Under the pieces are notes generated by a model. That model saw nothing but the letters and a program-made list of their open reading frames with translations. It was not told where the DNA came from and made no database searches. A stretch of DNA of 64,000 nucleotides from positions 2,728,001 through 2,792,000 of the forward strand of contig OZ244839.1 in assembly GCA_965220825.1 (NCBI GenBank). Direction: 5' to 3'. The position numbers and the translations under genes are program-made. This DNA comes from G965220825 sp965220825. Its GTDB lineage: Bacteria; Pseudomonadota; Alphaproteobacteria; UBA828. Below, piece after piece: positions 7,472-16,101 of this stretch. The stretch's first letter is position 1. Every line of letters starts with the position of its first letter.

Positions 7472-10400
7472 GTGCCGCGCGGCGGATCTTGTGTTGCCCC
7501 CAGAGAGTTTTGGAACGGCTTGGCGGTTTCGGCCGTGGCGCTCATCGTGGGCGCGGCGAGCGTCCTTGCCGCCGAGGAGGTGCGCGCCGCGGCCGCAGAT
7601 ATCGGCGGGACCCTGACGGGTGCCGTAACGGAAGACAGCCTTTCCCTGACCAGCGCGACCGGCCGGCTGACGGCGACGGATCCGGACGAGGGGGACGAGG
7701 GCTTCAAGCCGCAGACGGGAAGCGAAACCCTCTACGGCACGTTCGATCTCACGACGGATGGCCTCTGGACCTATCGGTTGCGCAATGAGGATCCGGATAC
7801 GAACGCATTGGCCGAAGGCGAGAAGGCGGAGGAGCGCCTTGCGGTGCAGAGCGCGGACGGTACCGGCGCGACGGTCGTCATCGAGGTGACGGGGAGGAAC
7901 GATCCGCCGGTGGCCGCACCCGATACCGCCCGGCTTGCACCGGGCGGGACGGTCGACATCTCCGTGCTCGCCAACGATAGCGATCCGGACAATGATCGGG
8001 CCGATCTGACTCCGGTCCTGGTCGGTGAGCCCGCAAGCGGCGTCGCGACAGTGAACCCGGACGGCACCGTTACCTTCGAGCATGACGGCTCGGACGTTGC
8101 GACGGGCGGCTTCGACTACATGGTCACGGACCCGGACGGCGCGGCAAGCGACGCGGTTTCGGTGACGGTGACGGTCGGTGCCTCCAGCGCGCCGCCGGTT
8201 GCGTCTGCCGACAGCGCGCGCGTCGACGAAGGGGCAGCTGTAGAGATTGCCGTCCTGGAGAACGACACCGATCCGGACGGCGACGCCCAGGACCTGACAC
8301 CGGTTCTGATCGACGCACCGGCCAACGGCACGGCGGCTGTAAACGCGGACGGCACCGTCGCCTACACCCACGACGGATCGGAAACCGCGTCCGACAGCTT
8401 CACCTACAAGGTCGTCGATCCGGACGGGGAGGAGAGCGGCGCGGCGACGGTCGCGATCACCGTCTCGGCCGTGAACGACCCGCCCGATGCGGTCGCCGAC
8501 CACGCGCTCGTGAAGAGGGGCGGCTCGCTGGAGGTCTCCGTACTGGCGAACGATACGGACCCCGACAACGAGACCGCTGCGCTGACGCCCGTCCTGGTGG
8601 AGGCGCCGGCCAACGGCAGCGCGGCGGTGAACCCGGTTGGTACCGTCTCCTACACGCACGACGGCTCGGAGACATCGTCCGACAGCTTCACCTACAAGGT
8701 CGTCGATCCGGACGGCGCTGCGAGCGCGGTGGCGCTTGTTTCGGTTACCGTCGGAGCAGCCAACAGTCCGCCCGTGGCAGCGGCCGACAGCGCGGCGGTG
8801 GAGGAAGGCGGCGCGGTCAGGATCGACGTCCTGGCCAATGACGCCGATACGGACAATATGAGCGCGGAGCTGACGGCGATTCTGGTCGATGCGCCTGCCT
8901 ACGGCACGGCGACGGTCGATGAGGGCGCGGTCATCTACACCCATGACGGTTCGGAGACCTCATCCGACCGCTTCACCTACAAGGCGGTCGACGAAGAAGG
9001 CGGCGAAAGCGCACCGGCGGCCGTCGCGATTGTCATATCGCCCGTCAACGATCCGCCGGTAGCTGTCGCCGATCGCGCAATCGTGACCGAGGGCGGGTCC
9101 GTCACCATTGCCGTGTTGGCAAACGATTCCGACCCGGATAACCGCACCGAGGAACTGACGCCGGTTCTCACAGGCGAGCCGGTGAACGGCGTCGCCGCGG
9201 TGAATCCCGACGGCACCGTCACCTATGAGCATGACGACACCAAGGGCACGGCGGACGGCGGCTTTTCCTACAGGGTTACGGACCCCGACGCCGAGGCGAG
9301 TGCCGCCGTCTTCGTGACCGTCACCGTGGAGGCCGAAAACGAGCCGCCGGTGGCGGCCGCCGATAGCGCGACCGTTGCCGAGGGGGATTCCGTCGTCATT
9401 GCCGTGCTGGCGAACGACAGCGATGCCGACGATGCGGCGTCCGAACTCGCGGCGGTTCTGGTGGAGGCGCCGCTGCACGGCACCGCGGTGGCAAACGCGG
9501 ACGGCACCGTCACCTATGCGCACGACGGATCGGAGACCGCATCGGACCGCTTCACCTACAAGGCCAGGGATTCGGACGAGGCGGAGAGCGACGCCGCCTC
9601 GGTAACGATCGCGGTTACGCCGGTGAACGATGCGCCGACGGCGACGGCGGACAGTGCGAGCGCGCCGCGTGGCGGCTCCATCAGGATCGCCGTGCTTGCG
9701 AACGACACCGACCCGGACAACGAAACAGACGAGCTGACACCGATCCTGGTGGGCGCGGTGGCCAACGGCATGGCGACGGTAAGCAAGGACGGCGCCATCT
9801 TCTATGCACATGACGGCACGTCCACCGCGACGGGCGGTTTCTCCTACAAGGTGGTGGACCCGAGCGGCGCTTCGAGTGCGCCGGCGGCCGTCGACATCAC
9901 GATCCTCTGGAACGAGCCGGCGGCGATAACGGGCGACCTCGCCGGCGCGGTGCGGGAGGACGACACGACGGGAAGCCGAATAGCGGGTCGGTTGCGCGCG
10001 GCCGACCCGGACGGCGAAGACGACAGCTTCGCGGCCGAGACCGACAAGGAGACCGTCTATGGCAGCTTTACCATCGCCGCAAACGGTGCCTGGACCTATC
10101 GGCTGCGAAACGACGATCCCGAGACGGACGCGCTCGCCGAAGGCGGCCCGCAGGGAATCGACCGGATCGCCGTGCGCGCGGCGGACGGTACGTCCGCCCA
10201 TCTGGAAATCACGGTGAAGGGCGCCAACGACGCGCCGGTCTTCGCCGAGAGCTCAGGCGCGCCGCGGCGCGTGCGGGAGGATGCCGAGGCGGGGTATCCG
10301 ATCGGTCCGCCGATGGCGGCGCACGATCCCGATGAGGGCGATGTGCTCTCATGGAGCCTCGAGGGCGCCGATACGATCCCGTTCGCGATCGATACCCGCG

Positions 10401-12730
10401 GCGGTCAACTTCGGACGCGGGCGCACGTCTTGCTCGATCACGAAGCAAGGTCGACATACGCCCCGACGGTGGTCGTGGTGGACCGTCACGGCGCGCGGGC
10501 TGAAACGACCGTCGCGATTGCGGTGACGGATGTGGATGAGCCGCTGACGGCCACGGGAACCGTCACGGCGGTGCTGGTGGAGGGCGGCGCCGCCGTGACG
10601 TTGGACCTCTCGACCGCGTTTCACGATCCGGAGGAGGGCGACACGCCGGCGTCGCGCACCTACGAGGCGGCCTTTCCCGCCGCCGGCGTACCGCAGGTGG
10701 CGCGTGTGGTGGCGGTCGCTCAGCCGTCCGACGGGGCTCTGACGGTGACCATCGAGCCGGTCGCGGCAGGAACGGCCCACCTCGCGGTCACGGCGTTGAC
10801 TGCGGGCGAGCGTGAAGCCGAGCAGCTCGTCGCCGTGACCGTGCGGCCCGCTGCGTCCGAAGGGGAGCCGCTGCCGGCCATGACCGTACGCCCGGGCATG
10901 GCGAGGCTCGCGGTGGGCCGAAGCGGCGGCGCGAAGGTCGTCACGCTTGATGTCGCGGCCGACGCCCTGCCGCCCGGCCGGGAACTGACCCTGGTTCTGC
11001 CCGACGATGTGCCCGACGGGCTGAAGGTAACCGTTCGCGCGGCCTCCCCCGGAGTGGTGGCGGCCGACAACCGCTTCGGCCTCGGAGCCGAGCCGCAGGA
11101 CCGCACCGTCATGGACGTGACGGTCAGTGCCGATGTGGCGGTCGAACGGCTGTGCCTGCCCGTGACGGAAAACCTCCGTGCCGAGGCGGGAGACCGACCG
11201 CTGGTGCTGCTTCACTTCGAACGACGCTGGGAGGTGGTGCCGGGCTCGGGGCCCAGCGTCGACGGAAGCCTGGTCTGTGCCACCGATATCGCCGTCTTTT
11301 CGCCGTTTGCCGTGGCCTATTCCCGGCTCGAGAGCCCGGCCGAGCCCGTTGGCCGTTCCGACCGGGGCGACCGCGTGATCCTCGCGGAACTCACGCGCAC
11401 AACGGCTGCGAGCATCCTTGAAGCGGCCGCGGCACGCCTGGAGCAGGCGGCGTCCGAACGCCCGCGGGGGCGAAGGATCGGCGCGGGCCGCACCACGCCG
11501 GATGCCGCGCTCGAGGCGCAGGCCCGCAAGGCGGACCGCCGCGGAATGGACTGGCGTGCGATCCTCGGGCGGTCGTCCTTCATGCTGCCCGGCAGCCGCC
11601 CTGCCGGTGCCGGTGCCCTTTCGGTCTGGGGTACCGGCGATTATCGCCGCGTCTCGGGCCATGATCGCGGCGCGGCTTGGCGTGGCCGCGTGCTCGGCGC
11701 TCATGTTGGAATCGATGCGCCGGTGCGGGAGGGCCTGCTGGCCGGCCTCGCGCTCTCCTGGCTCGAGGCGGCGTTCGAATATGACGGAGGGCCGGGTTCC
11801 GGCGGTTCGTCCGGCGCCTATGAGAGCGTTACGGCGAGCGTTCTTCCCTATGTGGGCTGGTCCTCGCCCGAGGGTCTCGGCCTCTGGGCGGCGGCGGGGT
11901 ACGGCCTTGGCACGGTCGCGCATGGCGGCGCAGACGGAGGAGAGCGCCTTACAAGCGGCTCGGCGTTCGGTGTGGCCGGTGCCGGCGGCCGGGCGGCGAT
12001 CGCATCGTCGGGCGGTCCGGGCGGCGCCGGTGAGCTCTCGCTCGCGCTCAAGGGCGAGGTGTGGCGTGCGCGGTCCGAACTGGAGGGACTGCCGGGATCC
12101 GAAGGCGGGTTGGGGGTGGATGTGAACCGCTTCAGGGTCGCGCTGGCGGGCGCGCATGCGGCGGTGCAACCCTCCGACATACGGCAGACCACATCTCTGG
12201 AAGTCGGCCTGCGCCGAGACGGCGGAGACGGGGGGAGCGCCGCGGGGCTGGAAATCCGCGGCGGGCTGCGCCGCGAAGACTCGTCGCGTGGCCTGACAGC
12301 CGAAATCATGGGCCGCACCCTGCTGGCCCACGAAGACGCAGGCGCGGCGTGGGGCGCATCCGCCACCCTGGACTACGCGCCGCCGACCGACGGCTTGACG
12401 CTGCGCGTCGCTCCTTCCGTGGGGCATCTCGGACAGGCGGTCGCGCCGCTCTGGGAGAGGCGCTTGCAGGGTGCCCCGAACACCGGTGCCGTACGGACGG
12501 CGCGGTTCGAGACCGAGATCGGCTACGGGATGTCGGCGCCTTCCGGCTCCGGCTCTCTCACGCCCTATGCCGGTCTGTCGCTCGCGCGGGAGGGCGCCCG
12601 CCGCTATGGCCTCGGCCTTCGCTTCGAGCCGGGTGAGACAGTTACCCTGACGCTCGAAAGCTTTCGGCGAGAGCCAGGCGTTCGCGATTCCGAAAGCGGT
12701 TTCGTCCTGCGCGTGGCGGCGCGGCGGTAG
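7472..12730 (+). CDS. Giant VCBS/cadherin-repeat protein with C-terminal autotransporter-like barrel
   Basis: A 1752-residue predicted surface protein. Residues 10-37 form a signal peptide (FWNGLAVSAVALIVGAASVLA). A VCBS-type repeat follows (about 45-140), then seven near-identical cadherin-like repeats of 95-97 residues (about 145-815), each opening PPVAxADSA and containing VLANDxDPDN and VTYxHDGSExxSDxFTYK. A second VCBS repeat (816-918), a cadherin domain (920-1025), an Ig-like stretch and a beta-rich linker precede a Gly/aromatic-rich segment from about 1379 with alternating strands, read as an autotransporter barrel (GALSVWGTGDYRRVSG onward). The final residues are VLRVAARR, without the usual terminal aromatic residue. 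Acidic DxD motifs suggest calcium binding. A role in adhesion or biofilm is inference. GTG start with AGGAAAG upstream. Confidence 0.85.
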   Translation: MPRGGSCVAPREFWNGLAVSAVALIVGAASVLAAEEVRAAAADIGGTLTGAVTEDSLSLTSATGRLTATDPDEGDEGFKPQTGSETLYGTFDLTTDGLWTYRLRNEDPDTNALAEGEKAEERLAVQSADGTGATVVIEVTGRNDPPVAAPDTARLAPGGTVDISVLANDSDPDNDRADLTPVLVGEPASGVATVNPDGTVTFEHDGSDVATGGFDYMVTDPDGAASDAVSVTVTVGASSAPPVASADSARVDEGAAVEIAVLENDTDPDGDAQDLTPVLIDAPANGTAAVNADGTVAYTHDGSETASDSFTYKVVDPDGEESGAATVAITVSAVNDPPDAVADHALVKRGGSLEVSVLANDTDPDNETAALTPVLVEAPANGSAAVNPVGTVSYTHDGSETSSDSFTYKVVDPDGAASAVALVSVTVGAANSPPVAAADSAAVEEGGAVRIDVLANDADTDNMSAELTAILVDAPAYGTATVDEGAVIYTHDGSETSSDRFTYKAVDEEGGESAPAAVAIVISPVNDPPVAVADRAIVTEGGSVTIAVLANDSDPDNRTEELTPVLTGEPVNGVAAVNPDGTVTYEHDDTKGTADGGFSYRVTDPDAEASAAVFVTVTVEAENEPPVAAADSATVAEGDSVVIAVLANDSDADDAASELAAVLVEAPLHGTAVANADGTVTYAHDGSETASDRFTYKARDSDEAESDAASVTIAVTPVNDAPTATADSASAPRGGSIRIAVLANDTDPDNETDELTPILVGAVANGMATVSKDGAIFYAHDGTSTATGGFSYKVVDPSGASSAPAAVDITILWNEPAAITGDLAGAVREDDTTGSRIAGRLRAADPDGEDDSFAAETDKETVYGSFTIAANGAWTYRLRNDDPETDALAEGGPQGIDRIAVRAADGTSAHLEITVKGANDAPVFAESSGAPRRVREDAEAGYPIGPPMAAHDPDEGDVLSWSLEGADTIPFAIDTRGGQLRTRAHVLLDHEARSTYAPTVVVVDRHGARAETTVAIAVTDVDEPLTATGTVTAVLVEGGAAVTLDLSTAFHDPEEGDTPASRTYEAAFPAAGVPQVARVVAVAQPSDGALTVTIEPVAAGTAHLAVTALTAGEREAEQLVAVTVRPAASEGEPLPAMTVRPGMARLAVGRSGGAKVVTLDVAADALPPGRELTLVLPDDVPDGLKVTVRAASPGVVAADNRFGLGAEPQDRTVMDVTVSADVAVERLCLPVTENLRAEAGDRPLVLLHFERRWEVVPGSGPSVDGSLVCATDIAVFSPFAVAYSRLESPAEPVGRSDRGDRVILAELTRTTAASILEAAAARLEQAASERPRGRRIGAGRTTPDAALEAQARKADRRGMDWRAILGRSSFMLPGSRPAGAGALSVWGTGDYRRVSGHDRGAAWRGRVLGAHVGIDAPVREGLLAGLALSWLEAAFEYDGGPGSGGSSGAYESVTASVLPYVGWSSPEGLGLWAAAGYGLGTVAHGGADGGERLTSGSAFGVAGAGGRAAIASSGGPGGAGELSLALKGEVWRARSELEGLPGSEGGLGVDVNRFRVALAGAHAAVQPSDIRQTTSLEVGLRRDGGDGGSAAGLEIRGGLRREDSSRGLTAEIMGRTLLAHEDAGAAWGASATLDYAPPTDGLTLRVAPSVGHLGQAVAPLWERRLQGAPNTGAVRTARFETEIGYGMSAPSGSGSLTPYAGLSLAREGARRYGLGLRFEPGETVTLTLESFRREPGVRDSESGFVLRVAARR
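7904..9915 (+). repeat. Seven tandem ~288-bp coding repeats
   Basis: Units begin at 7904, 8192, 8480, 8768, 9053, 9344 and 9632, with steps of 288, 288, 288, 285, 291 and 288 bases. Each encodes one cadherin-like domain of the giant surface protein. Units are similar in DNA (for example the GACGGATCGGA and TTCACCTACAAG blocks), so recombination could change copy number. Confidence 0.9.
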
Positions 12731-12749
12731 GAACAGCGGCCATCGTCTC

Positions 12750-13883
12750 CTATCCCCGGGCGCCGGAGCGGTATGCGCCGTTTCGGCGCTCCGAAACGGC
12801 CCGCGTTCGCCACCGGAAGACGATCACGGCACCAGCGAAAGCCGCGGCGAGAGGGAGATAGGCGAGCGGAATCAGCTGGCTGTTCTTGGCGGCGGCATTC
12901 AACAGCGCGAGACTGCCTACCTCGAAGAGGACGGCGGCGGCGATCGCCACCAGGAGACGTCGCCACAATGTGCGCCGGTTAAGGCTTCTCGAAAGCAGCG
13001 CGGCAAGGCCGATCGCGGCGAGCGCCAGCGAGAAAAGCGGGGAGACGATGCGGCTGTGCGCCTCGGCCAGAAACTTGTCCCGGTTGGCCTGCTCCAGGGC
13101 ATCGTCTTCACGCGGGTTCAAGAGCTCGTGCAGAAAACGTTCCCGGGGCTTGCGCCAGCGCTCTTCTCCGCGTTCGCCGAGTTCGCTCAAATCCATGGTG
13201 TAGCGCTCGAAATGGAGCAGCGACAGCTTCGTCTTGCCTTTTTCGACCGCTTGCCGGTTTCCGTTTTCCAGAACGAGGCGCGGCCCCTCCGGGGTGCGTG
13301 CGAGAAAGCCGCTTTCCGCCATCATGGTGACGGGCCTCTCGGGCGAGCGTGCATCGTGCAGCAGGATGCCCCTCAGGACCCCGCCCTTGGTGCGCTGCCG
13401 GACATAGACGGTGACCTGGTCGGTCAGGCTGTTGAAGGTGCCTTCCTGCAGCAGGACGGAGGAATAGTCGCTGCGAAGCACGAACTGCTGCTCCTTGAAG
13501 GTCCGATAGGTCACGGGCAGGAAATACAGCACGATGGCGTAGGAAATCACCGCGACCGCCGCGGCCAGTACCAAGGCCGGCTTCGCCAGTGCCCACTCGC
13601 CGATCCCGGCGGCGCGCAAGCTCACCAGCTCATTGTCCATGATGAGCTTGTTGTAGACGAAGAGCAGCGAGCAGAAGAACGCGACCGGCAGGATTGCGCC
13701 CATGAAGGAGGGCATGAGCAGCATCGTCATGAGGAGGAACGCGCCGAGCGAGAGCCCCTTGTTGACGATCAAGTCGATGAAGCGCAGCGACTGGGTAAGC
13801 CAGATCACCGCGAGCAACCCGAACGCCACCAGCAGGAACGGGCCGAGAAGCTGTCGCAGGAGATAGCGCTGGTAACCCGGCAT
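12750..13883 (-). CDS. lptF: LPS export ABC transporter permease LptF
   Basis: A 377-residue YjgP/YjgQ-family inner-membrane protein. With LptG and LptB it extracts lipopolysaccharide from the inner membrane. It opens MPGYQRYLLRQLLGPFLLV, has three transmembrane segments with the LLMPSFMGAILPVAFFCS hairpin and DNELVSLRAAGIGEW coupling helix, a large periplasmic beta-jellyroll domain (about 110-260), and three C-terminal transmembrane segments. The LLQEGTFNSL segment favours LptF over LptG. No lptG is adjacent, whereas the two are usually neighbours. No Shine-Dalgarno sequence precedes the ATG, and a TATAGT box lies six bases upstream, so the mRNA may be leaderless. Confidence 0.88.
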   Translation of the reverse strand: MPGYQRYLLRQLLGPFLLVAFGLLAVIWLTQSLRFIDLIVNKGLSLGAFLLMTMLLMPSFMGAILPVAFFCSLLFVYNKLIMDNELVSLRAAGIGEWALAKPALVLAAAVAVISYAIVLYFLPVTYRTFKEQQFVLRSDYSSVLLQEGTFNSLTDQVTVYVRQRTKGGVLRGILLHDARSPERPVTMMAESGFLARTPEGPRLVLENGNRQAVEKGKTKLSLLHFERYTMDLSELGERGEERWRKPRERFLHELLNPREDDALEQANRDKFLAEAHSRIVSPLFSLALAAIGLAALLSRSLNRRTLWRRLLVAIAAAVLFEVGSLALLNAAAKNSQLIPLAYLPLAAAFAGAVIVFRWRTRAVSERRNGAYRSGARG

Positions 13884-13889
13884 GGCCGT

Positions 13890-13895
13890 ACTATA
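13890..13895 (-). promoter_or_regulatory. lptF: Possible -10 box (TATAGT) directly upstream of lptF
   Basis: On the minus strand GCTATAGTAC lies just before the lptF ATG. A start site 6-8 bases further on would coincide with the start codon, giving a leaderless message. No clear -35 element is seen. Confidence 0.3.
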
Positions 13896-14028
13896 GCGAA
13901 GAGCCGAATGGCTTTCTTCCGTGACGGCCTCTATCGGTCCGCGCCGTGCGACGCGGATACCGGATCGACCGCGATGCGTAAATCCGGCAGCCCCCCGGTG
14001 AGTGGTGCCGCGAGCGATGGGCGCTGCT

Positions 14029-16101
14029 TCAGTGCGCCGTCCGTTCCCGCAGGGCGATGATGGCGCCGAGTACCACCAGCCCGTAGATGATATTGCGCAC
14101 GGCCTCGGGGAGGACGGTGCCCGACAGCATGATGCCGAGGCCCGTGAACAGGATCGCGCCACCGAGGATGCCGAGATAGTGTCCGCGCCCGCCGGTGATC
14201 AGCGTGCCGCCAAGCACGACTACGGCGATGGACGAGAGGAGGTAGGGGTCCCCCATTCCGTAGAAGGCCTGGCTGCTGAAGCCTGCGAGGAAGAGCCCTA
14301 CCAGGGCTGAGCAGAACCCGCTCAGTACATAGGCGCCCACGATGGTCGGGCCGGTTCTCACGCCCGAAAGTCGGCTGACCCGGACGCTGTTGCCGACCGC
14401 CAACAGCCGCCGGCCCGCGACGCTGCGGTTGAGGAAGAGCGTCGCGGCCAGGGTGAATACGATCAGGAACCAGCCGATGGGCGCGATGCCGCCGATATCG
14501 CCGGTCACGAACCAGTTGAGCGCTGGTGGGGCCTTGCCAATGGGTGCACCGTCACTGAACAGCAGAGACGCGCCTTCCAGTACGCCGTTCATGGCGAGCG
14601 TCACGATAATCGGCGAAAGGCCGAACAGGACGATGGTGAGCCCGTTCAGCAGGCCGATCAATAGCCCGGCGCCGAGTGCCGCGGGGACCACCCAAAAGGC
14701 GGGCGCGTCGAGTCCGTTGCAGAGTGTGGTCACGATGATCGCAGGAAAGGTAATGGTCCATGGCACGGAGAGGTCGAGGCCGCCGGTCACGATCACGACG
14801 CCCTGACCCAGGCCCAGAATTGCGAGAAACGCGGTGAGAATCAGCATCGCGTTGAGATAGGCGAGCGGTGAAAAGTCGCTGCCGAACAGCCCGACCGTGA
14901 CGGCAAGGATGACGACATAGATGCCGTAGGCGGGGACCGCATACCGAAAGATCGACCGTCGCTCCGTGAACCAGCCGGGAAGCGCACTCGTGGTACTCCG
15001 GCGCTGGGCGAAATCGCCGAGCCCGATCGGAGCGCACACCGCCTGCAGCCTGTGCGGCAGAGTTCCCTCCCGCAGGCCCCGCAATGTCATCCGCCAGTAG
15101 CGGACGACACCGAACAGCGGCGCTTCACGGCCCAGGGAGAAGCCCAGCACAGCCAACAGCAGGATGATTCCCTCGACGATGGGTGTGTAATAGGTGCGTA
15201 CGCCGAGAACGAGAAAAATGTTGACAACGATGGTAAGCGTCAGCGCACCGAAGATCGTCCCGATGCAACCGCCCCGCCCGCCGCCGATGAGCGTCCCGCC
15301 GAGAACCACGGCGGCGAATATCTGCAGCAGCATGCGCGCGCCGATGAGGGGGTCGCCGCCTCCCATGTTGGCGGTGATGAAGAGGCCGGCCGCGCCGTAG
15401 GACATCCCCGCGAAGGTGAATGTGAGGAACTTGACGCGCCGCACATCCACGCCGTTGGCCGCCGCGGCGCCCTCGTGACTGCCGATGGCGTAGATACCGG
15501 TGCCGGTGCGCGTGTTTTTCAGAAAGAGCCAGAAGAGCGCCGCGACGAGCAGAACCACCACCGGTGCCGGAAGGCCCTCGGCTATCACATCCCCGGTGAA
15601 GATCAGACTGAACGCCCAGGGTACTTCTCCGCCCGGGAATTTTAGCACCAGCAGGGCCGCACCCTGCGCCACGAACATGACGGCGAGAGTCACCACGATG
15701 GACTGGAGCCCCATATAGGCGATCAGGAAGCCGTTGAGCGCGCCAATCGCGAGGCCGAGGCCAAGGGCCGCCAGGAGGCTCACAAGGGTGAAACTCGCAG
15801 TGTCCAGCCCGCTCGGGCCGATCTGGGTGACGAGCACCACATTGACGAGCGAGATCACTGCGCCTGCGGAAAGGTCCAGCCCGCCAGCCAGGATCACCAA
15901 CGTCTGGCCGACGGCCGCCAGCGCGAGCGTCGCCGCACTGGCACTGATACTGGCGATGTCGAAATAGGCGATGCCCTGACCGGTAATTAGCTGGAGAACC
16001 ACGAGCATGGCCGCGAAGACTGCGGCGGAGACGACGGTGCCCCTGCAGCGCGCCCAGGAGAACCCTTGAGGCTCGATCGCGGAGAGTCGCGGCAGCGTCA
16101 T
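14029..16101 (-). CDS. Fused double permease of a ribose-type sugar ABC transporter
   Basis: A 690-residue inner-membrane protein made of two complete RbsC-like permeases in tandem. Each half has the family motif: GGLDLSAGAVISLVNVVL in the first (about residue 70) and GGLDLSVPWTITFPA in the second (about 440). Each ends in an LGGTLIGGGRG or LGGTLITGGRG loop. The halves join through a basic linker near residues 330-380. RbsC-type systems usually use two copies of one permease or two separate genes, so the fusion fixes a heterodimer. The ATG overlaps the ATPase stop (ATGA), so I took this start instead of a longer open frame. Third gene of the 18858-14029 operon. Confidence 0.88.
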   Translation of the reverse strand: MTLPRLSAIEPQGFSWARCRGTVVSAAVFAAMLVVLQLITGQGIAYFDIASISASAATLALAAVGQTLVILAGGLDLSAGAVISLVNVVLVTQIGPSGLDTASFTLVSLLAALGLGLAIGALNGFLIAYMGLQSIVVTLAVMFVAQGAALLVLKFPGGEVPWAFSLIFTGDVIAEGLPAPVVVLLVAALFWLFLKNTRTGTGIYAIGSHEGAAAANGVDVRRVKFLTFTFAGMSYGAAGLFITANMGGGDPLIGARMLLQIFAAVVLGGTLIGGGRGGCIGTIFGALTLTIVVNIFLVLGVRTYYTPIVEGIILLLAVLGFSLGREAPLFGVVRYWRMTLRGLREGTLPHRLQAVCAPIGLGDFAQRRSTTSALPGWFTERRSIFRYAVPAYGIYVVILAVTVGLFGSDFSPLAYLNAMLILTAFLAILGLGQGVVIVTGGLDLSVPWTITFPAIIVTTLCNGLDAPAFWVVPAALGAGLLIGLLNGLTIVLFGLSPIIVTLAMNGVLEGASLLFSDGAPIGKAPPALNWFVTGDIGGIAPIGWFLIVFTLAATLFLNRSVAGRRLLAVGNSVRVSRLSGVRTGPTIVGAYVLSGFCSALVGLFLAGFSSQAFYGMGDPYLLSSIAVVVLGGTLITGGRGHYLGILGGAILFTGLGIMLSGTVLPEAVRNIIYGLVVLGAIIALRERTAH

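Noticed and set aside
7454..8944. Long minus-strand frames opposite the giant surface protein
   Set aside because: They repeat with the same 288-base period as the sense repeats and have no independent signals.
7904..9915. Regular repeats considered as a CRISPR array or satellite
   Set aside because: The period is 288 bases, with no short repeat-spacer pattern, and the units encode cadherin-like domains in frame.
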